In this document: positions 1 to 8,617 of the stretch, in pieces
How positions within the stretch are numbered: the stretch's first letter is position 1
Layout of the letters: each line of letters opens with the position of its first letter
Made by a program: the position numbers and the translations under genes
The notes under the pieces: model-generated
The model's database searches: none
Told to the model about the DNA's origin: nothing
What the model saw: the letters and a program-made list of their open reading frames with translations, nothing else
Source of the DNA: Candidatus Scalindua japonica
GTDB lineage: Bacteria; Planctomycetota; Brocadiia; Brocadiales; Scalinduaceae
Direction: 5' to 3'
Assembly (NCBI RefSeq): GCF_002443295.1
Contig: NZ_BAOS01000038.1
Coordinates: forward strand, 30,700 to 94,699
DNA: 64,000 bases

Positions 1-1484
1 ACAACAACAATACGGCATTAGGAACAGGTACTTTAAACCAAAATACCTCTGGTTCAGGAAATACTGCAACTGGGTTCCATGCATTAAACCAAAATATCAC
101 AGGCTTCCAAAACACTGCAACTGGATTCATGGCATTACGATACAACACCACAGGTGTCCAGAATGCTGCAAATGGAGACCTCGCGTTAACATCGAACACC
201 ACAGGTTCCAATAATACCGCCAATGGTACTTTGGCATCGGGTAACAACACTGAAGGTCTCAATAATACTGCCATTGGGTCCGCGGCATTAAATTATAATC
301 AGATAGGAAATAATAATGTATCTTTAGGGTACCAGGCAGGATTGGGTGTGAATGGAAACAGCCAATCCAATAACATCTTTCTCGGGTACAGAGCGGCAGA
401 TAATGTAACAACCGGGTCAAACAACATCGTTTTAGGCTATGACATAGATTTGACGACTCCCACGAGTTCTAATACCTTAAACATTGGTAATCTTATTTTT
501 GGGACAGGCATTGACGGGACCGGCACGACTCTTTCAAGCGGCAACGTCGGCATCGGCACGACAAGTCCGACTGATAAGCTGACTGTGAAGGGATTAGCTA
601 CTTTCCTTGACTCTGCAGACAATAATCGTCTCGCAATTGGATTTGATGTAGAACCCATCATTGAGCTTCGTGACTCTGCAGGTAAAGATCGGATTTTGAT
701 TGATGTTGATGATGCACAAGGTGGCGTCTTCGAAGTGCTTAATGCGACTGAGCAGCAATTAGCTATTATGACTGAAGGTGTGGGAGGGAATGGAGTTGTT
801 ATCGTAAGGCCAGCAAGTAGTAGTGCTGAAACTGCTGGTATGGGAGGTGATGGTGTCTTATTCGTCAACACCGGCACCGGTACAAGAGTTGCGGAGATGT
901 TTTCAATAAGTAGCACTGGTAATGGGGCTATTAACCTCTATAGTTCGACAGGTACTAACGGAATGTTTCTAGGTGGTGATGGTACTGCTTCTAAAGTTAA
1001 TGGAACATCGTGGACAGTATTATCGGACGAAAGACTTAAAGTCATTCATGGTACTTTTGATGCGGGGATTGACGAGGTATTAAAACTACAGCCAATAAAA
1101 TTCCGATACAAGAAGGACAATTTAATGAATCTTCCTGAAAATGGTGAGCATATCGGCTTTAGCGCTCAGGAGGTCCAAAAGATTCTGCCGGAGGCGGTAA
1201 GTGAAAATGCGAAGGGATTTCTTCAGATACAGAGTGATCCGATCTTATGGTCAATGCTTAATGCCATCAAGGAGCAGCAGGTACAGATCGAGCAACTCAA
1301 GATGGACAATGAGATTGCCAGAAGAGATAATACCGCCCTCAAGGCCGGGAACAATCTGCTGAGGGAAGAGTTAGTCTCGCAGAAAGAGCGGCAGAATGCT
1401 CTCGAAGCAATGTTCCTTGTCGGAACAGGAGCCCGGAAGAAAAAGCTGGTAAAATTGAATGATAATAAAGTGATTACAAAATAA
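1..1484 (+). CDS. Repeat-rich adhesin/tail-fibre-like protein, C-terminal S74 chaperone domain (5' partial)
   Basis: The reading frame is open to the left edge of the window (first whole codon at base 3), so the N-terminus is missing; the ATG at 129 is internal. The visible N-terminal part is a series of short degenerate repeats with the pattern NTAxGxxAL followed by N-T-G, resembling the head repeats of trimeric adhesins and phage tail fibres. The last third has SDERLK followed by a GIDEVLKLQPIKFRYK stretch and HIGFSAQEVQKILPEAV, the signature of the peptidase_S74 intramolecular chaperone, which in known proteins trimerises the fibre and then cleaves itself off. A predicted coiled coil follows to the stop. 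Inference: a trimeric secreted or surface fibre. It could be prophage-derived, but no other phage genes are nearby. Confidence 0.8.
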   Translation, partial: NNNTALGTGTLNQNTSGSGNTATGFHALNQNITGFQNTATGFMALRYNTTGVQNAANGDLALTSNTTGSNNTANGTLASGNNTEGLNNTAIGSAALNYNQIGNNNVSLGYQAGLGVNGNSQSNNIFLGYRAADNVTTGSNNIVLGYDIDLTTPTSSNTLNIGNLIFGTGIDGTGTTLSSGNVGIGTTSPTDKLTVKGLATFLDSADNNRLAIGFDVEPIIELRDSAGKDRILIDVDDAQGGVFEVLNATEQQLAIMTEGVGGNGVVIVRPASSSAETAGMGGDGVLFVNTGTGTRVAEMFSISSTGNGAINLYSSTGTNGMFLGGDGTASKVNGTSWTVLSDERLKVIHGTFDAGIDEVLKLQPIKFRYKKDNLMNLPENGEHIGFSAQEVQKILPEAVSENAKGFLQIQSDPILWSMLNAIKEQQVQIEQLKMDNEIARRDNTALKAGNNLLREELVSQKERQNALEAMFLVGTGARKKKLVKLNDNKVITK

Positions 1485-1510
1485 TAATTTAGCTCAGGAA
1501 CTTTAACATA

Positions 1511-1636
1511 ATTATACAGGAATTCCAAAGTCTTTGGTCCCGTAGGATGGCATGGACAACTTTTGTTTGTCCGTGTTTTCAGTTTATTACAACGCTTTGC
1601 ATGGACACACAAAGTGGTCCATGCCATCCCGCAAGT
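1511..1636. repeat. Palindromic intergenic element
   Basis: Perfect 13-bp inverted arms lie at 1545-1557 and 1617-1629 (core CATGGAC), and the same CATGGAC/GTCCATG core recurs between them, so several alternative hairpins can form. The left edge (GGAATTCCAAAGTCTTTGG) resembles the sequence at about 3600. Both lie just after a stop codon, so a terminator or a dispersed palindromic repeat are both possible. Confidence 0.55.
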
Positions 1637-1708
1637 ATAATTTATATTGACATGTAAGTAAAATATTGTACCATAAACGCAATTTGAATAATTATTTAGG
1701 TAATTATA

Positions 1709-2293
1709 ATGAACTTGATATCTACTGTTAAAGGTTTATTAGTTCTATCATTTTTTCTTGTATCTGTTTGTGCCTTGCCAGTTGGCGCTCAAACCACACA
1801 TAAACTCTACGCTTTTGTGAATGATGCAAAAGGTGATGTGGAGATAAAGAAGGCAGATACACAAACGTGGGCCGCTGCAACCACAGAAAGTATAATTTCT
1901 GCGGGAGACCAGATCCGCACAGGCCCTTTCTCAAATCTACAGCTTGTATTTGCCGATAGCAGTTTCATCATGGTAGATTCCTTTTCTCATCTCACTATTA
2001 ATAAATTCTCGGTAACGGACAACGTTGTCGGTACAAACCTCTTCTTAAGTGTTGGTTCTGTCATCAGCACCTTAAATGATAATGTTTCGTTTGAAAATAA
2101 GTATACAATAATGACTCCTGCAACAACTATATCGTTGAAGGGTGGTGAAATCAAAAAAGTTGTAGTCGGTGCAATGTACAATGATACTATCAGGACAAAC
2201 AATAAAAAGTATACTGTTGCAGTTGACAAAGAAACAGGTGAAACAGCTAAGGAAAAGAAGGGGCAGAAGGTCTCTTCTCTCCCTCCAAATTAA
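1709..2293 (+). CDS. Exported FecR-domain protein
   Basis: A 194-residue protein with an N-terminal signal peptide (hydrophobic LLVLSFFLVSVCALPVGA, probable cleavage after residue 27). The rest is a FecR-type domain: a start like LYAFVNDAKGDVEI, a central AGDQIRTGPFSNLQLVFADSS, and a terminal STLNDN/TPATTISLKGGEIKK segment matching the typical 'G.v...TPt.....kGt' end of FecR folds. Canonical FecR proteins are membrane regulators of sigma factors, but this one has no cytoplasmic anti-sigma segment, so a periplasmic or surface role is more likely. It is followed 115 bp later by a second FecR protein, and both precede a porin-like gene. Confidence 0.75.
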   Translation: MNLISTVKGLLVLSFFLVSVCALPVGAQTTHKLYAFVNDAKGDVEIKKADTQTWAAATTESIISAGDQIRTGPFSNLQLVFADSSFIMVDSFSHLTINKFSVTDNVVGTNLFLSVGSVISTLNDNVSFENKYTIMTPATTISLKGGEIKKVVVGAMYNDTIRTNNKKYTVAVDKETGETAKEKKGQKVSSLPPN

Positions 2294-2408
2294 AAACATT
2301 AGACGCTTTAAAAAAGATATAGCAGTTGAATATATAGGCAAATAGGCAAAAACCTGAGCGAATAGCGCTGAGGCAGTTAGGCCTTTATTCATTGGAGGAA
2401 AACGTGTT

Positions 2409-3587
2409 ATGATAATTCGCTACTTTTCTGTAAAACCCAGGTGTGGACTGAAATTGAAAATATTCCTTACGATATTTCTTGTTTTTCTCTCTTTTCAGCA
2501 GACATTGATGTCGCAGGAGAGAATAGCCGTAATATCTAAATATAAGGGACAGGTAAGTGTTAAGCATGATGGGGCGCGGAAAGAGGTAAGAAAAATCGGT
2601 AACAGGATAAGAAACTCCTCTGTTTATGATGAAGATGAGGTTGAAACTAAGCCTGTTTCCACAGCAGAAATAGTTTTTAACGACAATACACACCTGGAAG
2701 TCAAAGAAGATACTACACTTAAAATTACAACAAAACAGTTAAGCGAAGCAGAGAGAGGGAAAAAGGGCCTTATCAGGACAGTTGCCGATACTCAAAGAAA
2801 CGTTGTCAGAAGAGTTGACCTGAAGATGGGAAAATTGTGGGCAAACATAACTCCAAGCAAGTCAGTCCTGACTGAGTTTGAAACACCTACCGGTGTGGCG
2901 TCCGTAAGGGGCACGATAATAAGTCTGGTTTATGATGGAATCAATACATTAATGGAAGTATTCCAGGGATTAATGGAGTTTAAAAGTAAAGATGATGTAT
3001 TACGGTTTGAGATCACAGGTGGCGTAGAGGCAAATATTTTTGAACCGGCGCCGGGAATGATCACGTTAGAAGTATTATCAGGAAGACTTTCTATCCCAAC
3101 TGGCGCTGGAGATGTAAATCTCGGTGAAGGAAGTAAGATGACCTTAAAAAAGGCAGATGATGGCACTGGTGGGAGTGTTGTTGACAGTGTGAAAGGTGAG
3201 GCAACCATAACTGACGAAAATGGCAATACGACAAATCTGAAGAGTGGTAAAAACCTGGGTACTTTACCGGGAAGTTCTTCCGGTAGCAGTAATTCGAAAA
3301 AATCTGTGAAAAAGTTTCAGAAGGATGCCGAAGGCTATAGCTATAATGGTAGTTCAAGATTGGAAGGAATGCCAGCAGTTTGGAATCCTCCCACTCCAGG
3401 CCCTGGTATGGAAGAGGGACCGGGTACAAGTGAAAATGAAAATGGTGGAGGAGCTAGAGAATCTATAGAATCTGGAGATTTTAGAGAACCTGGGGGACAT
3501 GAGGGCCCACCCTGTACTTTAGCCCCAGATTTCGGAAGTATAAGCTGCCCCGATCTTGGTGATATTTTGGGCCCGATTACTGAATAA
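2409..3587 (+). CDS. Exported FecR-domain protein with disordered tail
   Basis: A 392-residue protein. GGAGG at 2394-2398 supports the ATG at 2409. A signal sequence (KIFLTIFLVFLSFQQTLM) precedes a FecR domain: AVISKYKGQVSVKHDG, then AEIVFNDNTHLEVKEDTTLKI, then GKLWANI and ETPTGVASVRGTIISLVYDG, the classic 'TPtgvasVRGT' FecR signature. After about residue 290 the chain is low complexity, rich in Gly, Ser, Pro and Glu, and probably disordered. Like the previous gene it lacks a sigma-regulator cytoplasmic part. Its function is not known; the shared context with the downstream alginate-export-like barrel suggests a cell-surface role. Confidence 0.75.
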   Translation: MIIRYFSVKPRCGLKLKIFLTIFLVFLSFQQTLMSQERIAVISKYKGQVSVKHDGARKEVRKIGNRIRNSSVYDEDEVETKPVSTAEIVFNDNTHLEVKEDTTLKITTKQLSEAERGKKGLIRTVADTQRNVVRRVDLKMGKLWANITPSKSVLTEFETPTGVASVRGTIISLVYDGINTLMEVFQGLMEFKSKDDVLRFEITGGVEANIFEPAPGMITLEVLSGRLSIPTGAGDVNLGEGSKMTLKKADDGTGGSVVDSVKGEATITDENGNTTNLKSGKNLGTLPGSSSGSSNSKKSVKKFQKDAEGYSYNGSSRLEGMPAVWNPPTPGPGMEEGPGTSENENGGGARESIESGDFREPGGHEGPPCTLAPDFGSISCPDLGDILGPITE

Positions 3588-3595
3588 GTAATCTG

Positions 3596-3670
3596 TATAG
3601 GAATTTCAAAGTTTTTGACTCTTTAGGATGGTACGGACAAACAAGGTTGTCCATGTAACCACGTACGGTT
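3596..3670. repeat. Diverged copy of the 1.5-kb intergenic element
   Basis: Starting just after the stop of the FecR gene, the sequence (AGGAATTTCAAAGT, then TTAGGATGG, then GGACAA) follows the same order of words as 1518-1560. The large palindrome of the first copy is not conserved, only a short GGACAA/TTGTCC hairpin. It is probably a dispersed repeat or shared terminator-like unit. Confidence 0.4.
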
Positions 3671-3757
3671 AGCAAAAAAAATGTCGAAGGCTTCCAGCCT
3701 GTAGCGAATTGCACGTTTGGGCGAGTAGTCTTTTATTTCAGACAGGCGGAGATAGAA

Positions 3758-5248
3758 ATGCGTAGTAAATTAAATAAGTTCGGCGTTATCTGCATTATGT
3801 TTTATGTATGCTACACAGGCATTAAAGCAGACAATATTGTTTCCGGCCAGACCTTGATAGAGCAGGCGACCGGAGTGCGGCAGCTGAAGCAGGACCTGGA
3901 GGCGCAGCGTGAAATGGATTTGAAGCGTGACCTTGCGCAACGCTTTCCGTGGGATTGGGGAGGTTATGAAAGGTTCTCTTTTCTCACATTTGACGATATC
4001 GATAACAGGGGTGTTTCAGATAAACGTAGAACACAGAGAGTCAGTAACACATATCTGTGGGGCAACATGAACGTTGGCGATATACATAATTTTTATATGA
4101 GACTTCATCTCAAGTATATTGATTGGAACCAGGGAGATGAGTACAGGAGTACAGAGAACCAGTTTAAGTGGAACCTTGAAGAGGGCTTTAACTATGGTAC
4201 GTATACCCTGTCAATTGATAGGGCGTTAAAAAAATACTTCAATTATGAGGCCCCGTTTCAAATGAAATTAACGGCCGGGAGGTTCCGCTCGTCCCTGGGA
4301 AACCAGATGGTATATACAAGGAGGGCGAATGGTGTTCAGTTGGAAGGAAAAAGTAAGTGGCTGGATGTTAAACTGTTCGGATTCAGAAACCTCAATGACG
4401 AAGAGAATATCGATTTCAGCGTACCGGGTTTCCGCTCCAGTAAACGTTTTTTTTATGGTACCGAAATAACATATAACGGTTTCAAGCAACATAGGCCTTA
4501 TGCATATGCGCTGATACAGGAAGACGATAGCGGAGAAAATATTGAAGTCTCTTTTCAGGATTACGAATACGACTCCAGATATTATGGTATCGGGTCCCGA
4601 GGTAGAATTATAAATGGACTTCGTTATGATATAGAGGGAGTCCTGGAGGACGGTAAGAGCTTTCCTCAGGCTAGCGCGGCTTCAATAGCGGCCGGAGAAT
4701 CACCCGATAACGTACAGATAGATGCCTGGGCGCTAGACGCCAATCTGGCTTACACATATAATATATTAACAAAACCACGTTTTACGGCGGAGTACCTGTT
4801 TGGTTCAGGTGATTCTGACCGTGTAACTCCGGGCAGGGTAACGACAACTGCGTTTGGTAATAAAGAGGGGACTACAGACAGAGGTTTTCTGGGCTTTGGT
4901 TATAAAAGTACTGGCAACAGCCTCGCTCCCCGCTTATCCAACCTTCAGATGCTTAAGTTTGGAACGTCCTTTACACCATCAGAATTCATCAGTAAAGGAA
5001 ACAGGAGTGTTCGCGCGGAAGTAGACTTTTTCCTGTTTCGTAAAGACAAGAAAGAGGCGGCAATATCTGACTTCAGGGCAGACAGACCGCAGCGAAACAT
5101 CGGTAAGGAGTTTGACGTGAATATTACGTGGCAAATATTTTCAGATTTAAAGGCATCTGTAAATTACGGCAGGTTTTACCCGGGGAACGCGTACAGTGAC
5201 AAAGATGCCAGGGATTACGTACTGTGCAGGATAGTGTTTCAGTTTTAA
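3758..5248 (+). CDS. Alginate-export-family outer membrane beta-barrel
   Basis: A 496-residue protein with a short signal peptide (ending about residue 25), a brief charged helix, then a long run of alternating amphipathic strands ending in a C-terminal aromatic (VLCRIVFQF), typical of outer-membrane barrels. The start of the barrel (WDWGGYERFSFLTFDD) and the RFRSSLGNQMVYTRRANGVQLEG segment resemble the alginate_exp (AlgE-like) family. A CGGAG ribosome site lies just upstream of the ATG. It is followed after 13 bp by a small exported protein, so the two are probably cotranscribed. The substrate cannot be read from the sequence; in anammox bacteria such barrels are often annotated simply as porins. 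Confidence 0.7.
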   Translation: MRSKLNKFGVICIMFYVCYTGIKADNIVSGQTLIEQATGVRQLKQDLEAQREMDLKRDLAQRFPWDWGGYERFSFLTFDDIDNRGVSDKRRTQRVSNTYLWGNMNVGDIHNFYMRLHLKYIDWNQGDEYRSTENQFKWNLEEGFNYGTYTLSIDRALKKYFNYEAPFQMKLTAGRFRSSLGNQMVYTRRANGVQLEGKSKWLDVKLFGFRNLNDEENIDFSVPGFRSSKRFFYGTEITYNGFKQHRPYAYALIQEDDSGENIEVSFQDYEYDSRYYGIGSRGRIINGLRYDIEGVLEDGKSFPQASAASIAAGESPDNVQIDAWALDANLAYTYNILTKPRFTAEYLFGSGDSDRVTPGRVTTTAFGNKEGTTDRGFLGFGYKSTGNSLAPRLSNLQMLKFGTSFTPSEFISKGNRSVRAEVDFFLFRKDKKEAAISDFRADRPQRNIGKEFDVNITWQIFSDLKASVNYGRFYPGNAYSDKDARDYVLCRIVFQF

Positions 5249-5261
5249 AGAGAGATATAAA

Positions 5262-5909
5262 ATGGGCTTTACAATCAACAGAAAACGTATAATCAACTAC
5301 TTTTTTTTATCCCTTTTAGCGTTACTGCTGCTGTCTCCGGGCAGATGCGCCTCAGCAGGTAATGGTGATAATATATACAGGGACCTGATTGAAAGGGAAA
5401 TTGTTACATACGAGGATGGTTGCAGGGCAATATCTTGTTTTGCGGAAGTGTCTGCTGCGACAATGACATTCAACGAAATGGTGGCAGAACTTGAGGAAAA
5501 AGGGATTGTAGAAAAGAGTTGGAAATACAAGGCTGAAACGCCGCTTACACGCGGGACAATGGCTTTTATGATCTCTAAATTACTTAAGATAAAGGGAGGC
5601 CTGACCATGCGTGCGATAGCTCTGACCAGGCGCTTCACCCGCTTTATATCAAAGGGGTTTAAGAAAAAGAATGGCCCACTCTTGCCTGATATCGGTATGA
5701 GTAAGCGATATGCCTATAGGGAAACTCAGCATATGGGTCTGTTGCCGTCAGGCAACAATAAAACATATATTACAGGTACTGATATGTTGGCAGGATTGTA
5801 TAGATTAGAGCAGTATATCAAAGCGGAAGAGAGAAAAGAGAAGAAGGTAGAGAAAAGGAAGGAAAAAAAAGAACGAGTAGTATCTAAGACTCCCACAGGA
5901 AAGCCATAA
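5262..5909 (+). CDS. Small exported protein, weak S-layer-homology resemblance
   Basis: A 215-residue protein with a signal peptide (FFLSLLALLLLSPGRCASA). The mature part has two segments of SLH-like character: PLTRGTMAFMISKLLKIKG and a later RYAYRETQHMGLLP ... ITGTDMLAGLYRLEQYI. The C-terminus is a highly charged Lys/Glu tail. SLH domains bind cell-wall polymers in other bacteria; here the match is only by eye and the function remains open. The gene starts 13 bp after the porin stop, suggesting one operon. Confidence 0.6.
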   Translation: MGFTINRKRIINYFFLSLLALLLLSPGRCASAGNGDNIYRDLIEREIVTYEDGCRAISCFAEVSAATMTFNEMVAELEEKGIVEKSWKYKAETPLTRGTMAFMISKLLKIKGGLTMRAIALTRRFTRFISKGFKKKNGPLLPDIGMSKRYAYRETQHMGLLPSGNNKTYITGTDMLAGLYRLEQYIKAEERKEKKVEKRKEKKERVVSKTPTGKP

Positions 5910-5920
5910 GAAGGTGATAT

Positions 5921-5971
5921 ATGAAATTATTGTCTAAGAAATTGTTGATTGGCATGGCACTGGTTTGTTAA
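5921..5971 (+). CDS. 16-codon ORF resembling a bare signal peptide
   Basis: ATG at 5921, preceded by AAGGTG, encodes MKLLSKKLLIGMALVC and then stops. The sequence is a perfect N-region plus H-region of a signal peptide with nothing behind it. The next gene starts 18 bp after the stop and has no ribosome site of its own, so this could be a leader for translational coupling, or the stump of a decayed exported-protein gene. Confidence 0.35.
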   Translation: MKLLSKKLLIGMALVC

Positions 5972-5989
5972 TAAAAATAAAAAATAATT

Positions 5990-8257
5990 ATGAAATCTTT
6001 TTATCTACTGTATTGCCTTATACTAACATTTTTTATTAATAGTTCTTTCTCTTTCGGAGCAGAATTTAGCTACGATGTTAGTAAATATACACAGGTTTCA
6101 GGTAATTCCATATTTATAGACAATTTTAATGACGATGTAGAACCTCCCGACGGGCCAAGTGGGGCTTCAACATACCGCACTCTTTTTCCGTTTTCTGCTA
6201 ATGCTGAGAGCGGGGGATTCCTGAATCTTAATGGCAATGATGCGTCTTCGTTTACAGGTGATGAGGACAATGTGATTGGAGCAGAATTGAATGATAATAC
6301 GTATTTCTTCAATTCTGGTTCTGGAGGAACGGTGGAGTGTAAATTTAGATTTACGAATGGAATTAATGAGGGAAGTGGTTTTCAGATTAGCATACTCACA
6401 TTGTCTACAGTGGTACCTGGTCAATCGCCTGTTATTGCAGAATCAGCATTTTTCAATTTAGAAAAGAGATTATCGGGTGAAATTTTTGCAACTTTTGGTT
6501 CTCTGACAAATAACTTAGATGTAGTGATAAGTGATTCAAATATTACCAGTTTACTAAACGGAATTACTGACGTAACCCTTAAACTGAATATAGATAATGC
6601 AAATGTCGTTACCGCATCACTTGATATTGGCAGTAACGGTAGTATCGATGTAACGATGCAAGGCTCTCATACATTAGCTTTTTTGTCTGGAGAAGACTAT
6701 ACAGGTTCATTCTCGGGTTGGATGGAGCGTGCTATTCGAAATGGCTTTAATACCTATACGCTGGCAAGTAATGATGATGAGTCAACAGGAGAAGTGCAAA
6801 TCGGTTTCACCGTAAACTTTTTTGGCTTAAACTTTTCCAGCCTGTTTGTCAACAATAACGGCAACATAACCTTCGATAGCCCTTTAACTACGTATACACC
6901 ATTCGATCTTACCACTACTGGCCAGCAAATCATTGCTCCATTCTTTGCTGATGTTGATACCAGGAATTCAAGTTCTGTAACATATGGAACGGGTACAGTT
7001 GGTGGCCATAATGCGTTTGGGGTCAACTGGGAAAATGTTGGTTATTATAATCAGAATGCAGATAAACTCAACAGTTTTCAGCTTGTGTTAATTGATAGAT
7101 CTGATACTGGAACTGGTAATTTTGACATTGAATTGAACTACGATAAAATTGAATGGGAAACTGGGGATGCAAGTGGTGGAACTGGAGGGTTAGGTGGTGA
7201 TTCTGCAAGATCAGGATATTCTAACGGTACAACTAATGCGGGGACCTTCTTAGAGCTTCCGGGTTCAGCGGTAAACGGAGCATTGCTTGATTCAAACATG
7301 GTTACAGGAATTATTCACAATAGCAACAATAGCAATCTGCCAGGACGTTATTTGTTTAAAGTAAGGAACGGTGTGATTGAATGTACTTTTTTTGTTTCAC
7401 CTGTAAGCGGGTCTTTTGATACAGGCGGAGGCACGGGTACTGTTGATATAACGGCGCCAGGTGGATGTGATTGGACTGCTCTAAGCAATGACTCCTGGAT
7501 AACGATAACGTCAGGAAGTAGCGGAAGCGGTAATGGGGAGGTGCTTTATTCTGTTTCTGCAAGCACAAATGCAAGAGTTGGCACAATGACCATAGCCGAA
7601 GAAACGTTTACCGTGAGAGTTTGTACATTTTCCATTTCACCTGAAAGTGGACATTTTGATACAAGTGGAGGTACTGGTACTGTAGATGTAACGGCGCCTG
7701 GTGGTTGTGATTGGACTGCTTTAAGCAATGACTCCTGGATAACAATAACATCAGGAAGTAACGGAAGTGGTAATGGGACAGTAGCATATTCTATTGAAGA
7801 AAATACAAGTTCTGTGTCACGTACTGGCACTCTTACTATTGCCGGGCAGACATTTACCGTTATACAAACCGAAAATTGTACTAACGGAATAGACGATGAT
7901 GGGGATGGAGATGTTGACTGTGCTGACTCTGATTGTTTTCCTCCGTGCGCAATAAAGTTGACGGGTACGTCACCTTTATATGGCGTTGCTGTGGATTTTA
8001 GTAATCTGTGCGCTGTTATCAAACCTATTGAGATAAAGATGTGGGCGGAGTTTCCGGGAATTGTTAATAATATCGTTTTGCTTAATCTTGAAACGGCACT
8101 TCCGGCTGCCCCATTTAACAGAAATAATATAGAGCTGATTCCAGAAGGCGTGTTTAATTTTAAAACAGGTGTTGTATGGCATATAAGACTGATTGACCCA
8201 ACGACCGGAGAGGAATTCTGTACTGACTCGGTAATAATACCTGCTGAGGTTCCTTAA
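5990..8257 (+). CDS. Large secreted protein with nidogen-like and two BACON domains
   Basis: A 755-residue protein with a signal peptide (LLYCLILTFFINSSFSFG). Residues about 60-240 form a jelly-roll-like segment. Residues about 255-450 match the nidogen-like (NIDO) pattern: INFxG..F.S.FVNNNGNITF, APFFADVDTR, FGVNWENVGYY, NSFQLVLIDR and a GFS-like end. Two near-identical BACON repeats follow (FxVSPxSGxFDTxGGTGTVDxTAPGGCDW ... SNDSWITITSG), then an Asp-rich calcium-loop-like stretch NGIDDDGDGDVDCADSD at about 631-647 and a Cys-bounded C-terminal domain. BACON domains often bind glycans or mucin-like polymers. It is probably a surface or matrix protein. Confidence 0.7.
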   Translation: MKSFYLLYCLILTFFINSSFSFGAEFSYDVSKYTQVSGNSIFIDNFNDDVEPPDGPSGASTYRTLFPFSANAESGGFLNLNGNDASSFTGDEDNVIGAELNDNTYFFNSGSGGTVECKFRFTNGINEGSGFQISILTLSTVVPGQSPVIAESAFFNLEKRLSGEIFATFGSLTNNLDVVISDSNITSLLNGITDVTLKLNIDNANVVTASLDIGSNGSIDVTMQGSHTLAFLSGEDYTGSFSGWMERAIRNGFNTYTLASNDDESTGEVQIGFTVNFFGLNFSSLFVNNNGNITFDSPLTTYTPFDLTTTGQQIIAPFFADVDTRNSSSVTYGTGTVGGHNAFGVNWENVGYYNQNADKLNSFQLVLIDRSDTGTGNFDIELNYDKIEWETGDASGGTGGLGGDSARSGYSNGTTNAGTFLELPGSAVNGALLDSNMVTGIIHNSNNSNLPGRYLFKVRNGVIECTFFVSPVSGSFDTGGGTGTVDITAPGGCDWTALSNDSWITITSGSSGSGNGEVLYSVSASTNARVGTMTIAEETFTVRVCTFSISPESGHFDTSGGTGTVDVTAPGGCDWTALSNDSWITITSGSNGSGNGTVAYSIEENTSSVSRTGTLTIAGQTFTVIQTENCTNGIDDDGDGDVDCADSDCFPPCAIKLTGTSPLYGVAVDFSNLCAVIKPIEIKMWAEFPGIVNNIVLLNLETALPAAPFNRNNIELIPEGVFNFKTGVVWHIRLIDPTTGEEFCTDSVIIPAEVP

Positions 8258-8338
8258 AACAGGTATTGATATTAGGGTTTGCATAAAGGCCGTGTCAACA
8301 AACTGTCCACCTCGCGCACACTTGGCATAGGGGGAAAC

Positions 8339-8380
8339 ATAGGGACAACCCCCATATAAAAATATGGGGGTTGTCCCTAT
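8339..8380. repeat. Perfect hairpin in IS left end
   Basis: ATAGGGACAACCCCCATA (8339-8356) and its exact reverse complement at 8363-8380 flank a 6-nt A-rich loop (TAAAAA), whose outer T and A can also pair. It looks like the terminal repeat followed by an inverted partial copy of itself. Confidence 0.9.
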
Positions 8381-8457
8381 ACTGTTCTATACTGTTCTAT
8401 ACTGTTCTATACTGTTCTATACTGTTCTATACTGTTCTATACTGTTCTATACTGTTC
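8381..8457. repeat. 10-bp tandem repeat, 7 full copies plus part of an eighth
   Basis: The unit ACTGTTCTAT is repeated without change from 8381 to 8450, followed by ACTGTTC and then GGCACGG. The opposite IS end has a single ACTGTTCGGCACG, so the array is an expansion of a terminal motif, probably by slippage. Confidence 0.95.
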
Positions 8458-8617
8458 GGCACGGTATTTGGTTTTGAATTCAGATGTTAGATTTTGTGGA
8501 TGGTCATTGTACCCTGAGGTTATTAAAATACAAGAGGAAGCGAAAGTATGATGAAAAGAGAAAATAAAGACGTACCTCTCCCCTGAGAGGTTGATGGTGA
8601 CAATTAACCATATACTC

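Noticed and set aside
437..916. Long minus-strand ORF opposite the adhesin gene
   Set aside because: It is a mirror of the repeat-rich coding strand, with Pro/Ser/Val-rich content, no ribosome site and no recognisable family.
7546..8022. Minus-strand ORF of 158 codons opposite the BACON repeats
   Set aside because: It arises from the biased codons of the repeated domains on the plus strand and shows no protein family.
8381..8457. Regular direct repeats considered as a CRISPR array
   Set aside because: The units are only 10 bp, contiguous and without spacers, and no cas genes are near. It is a simple tandem repeat in an IS end.
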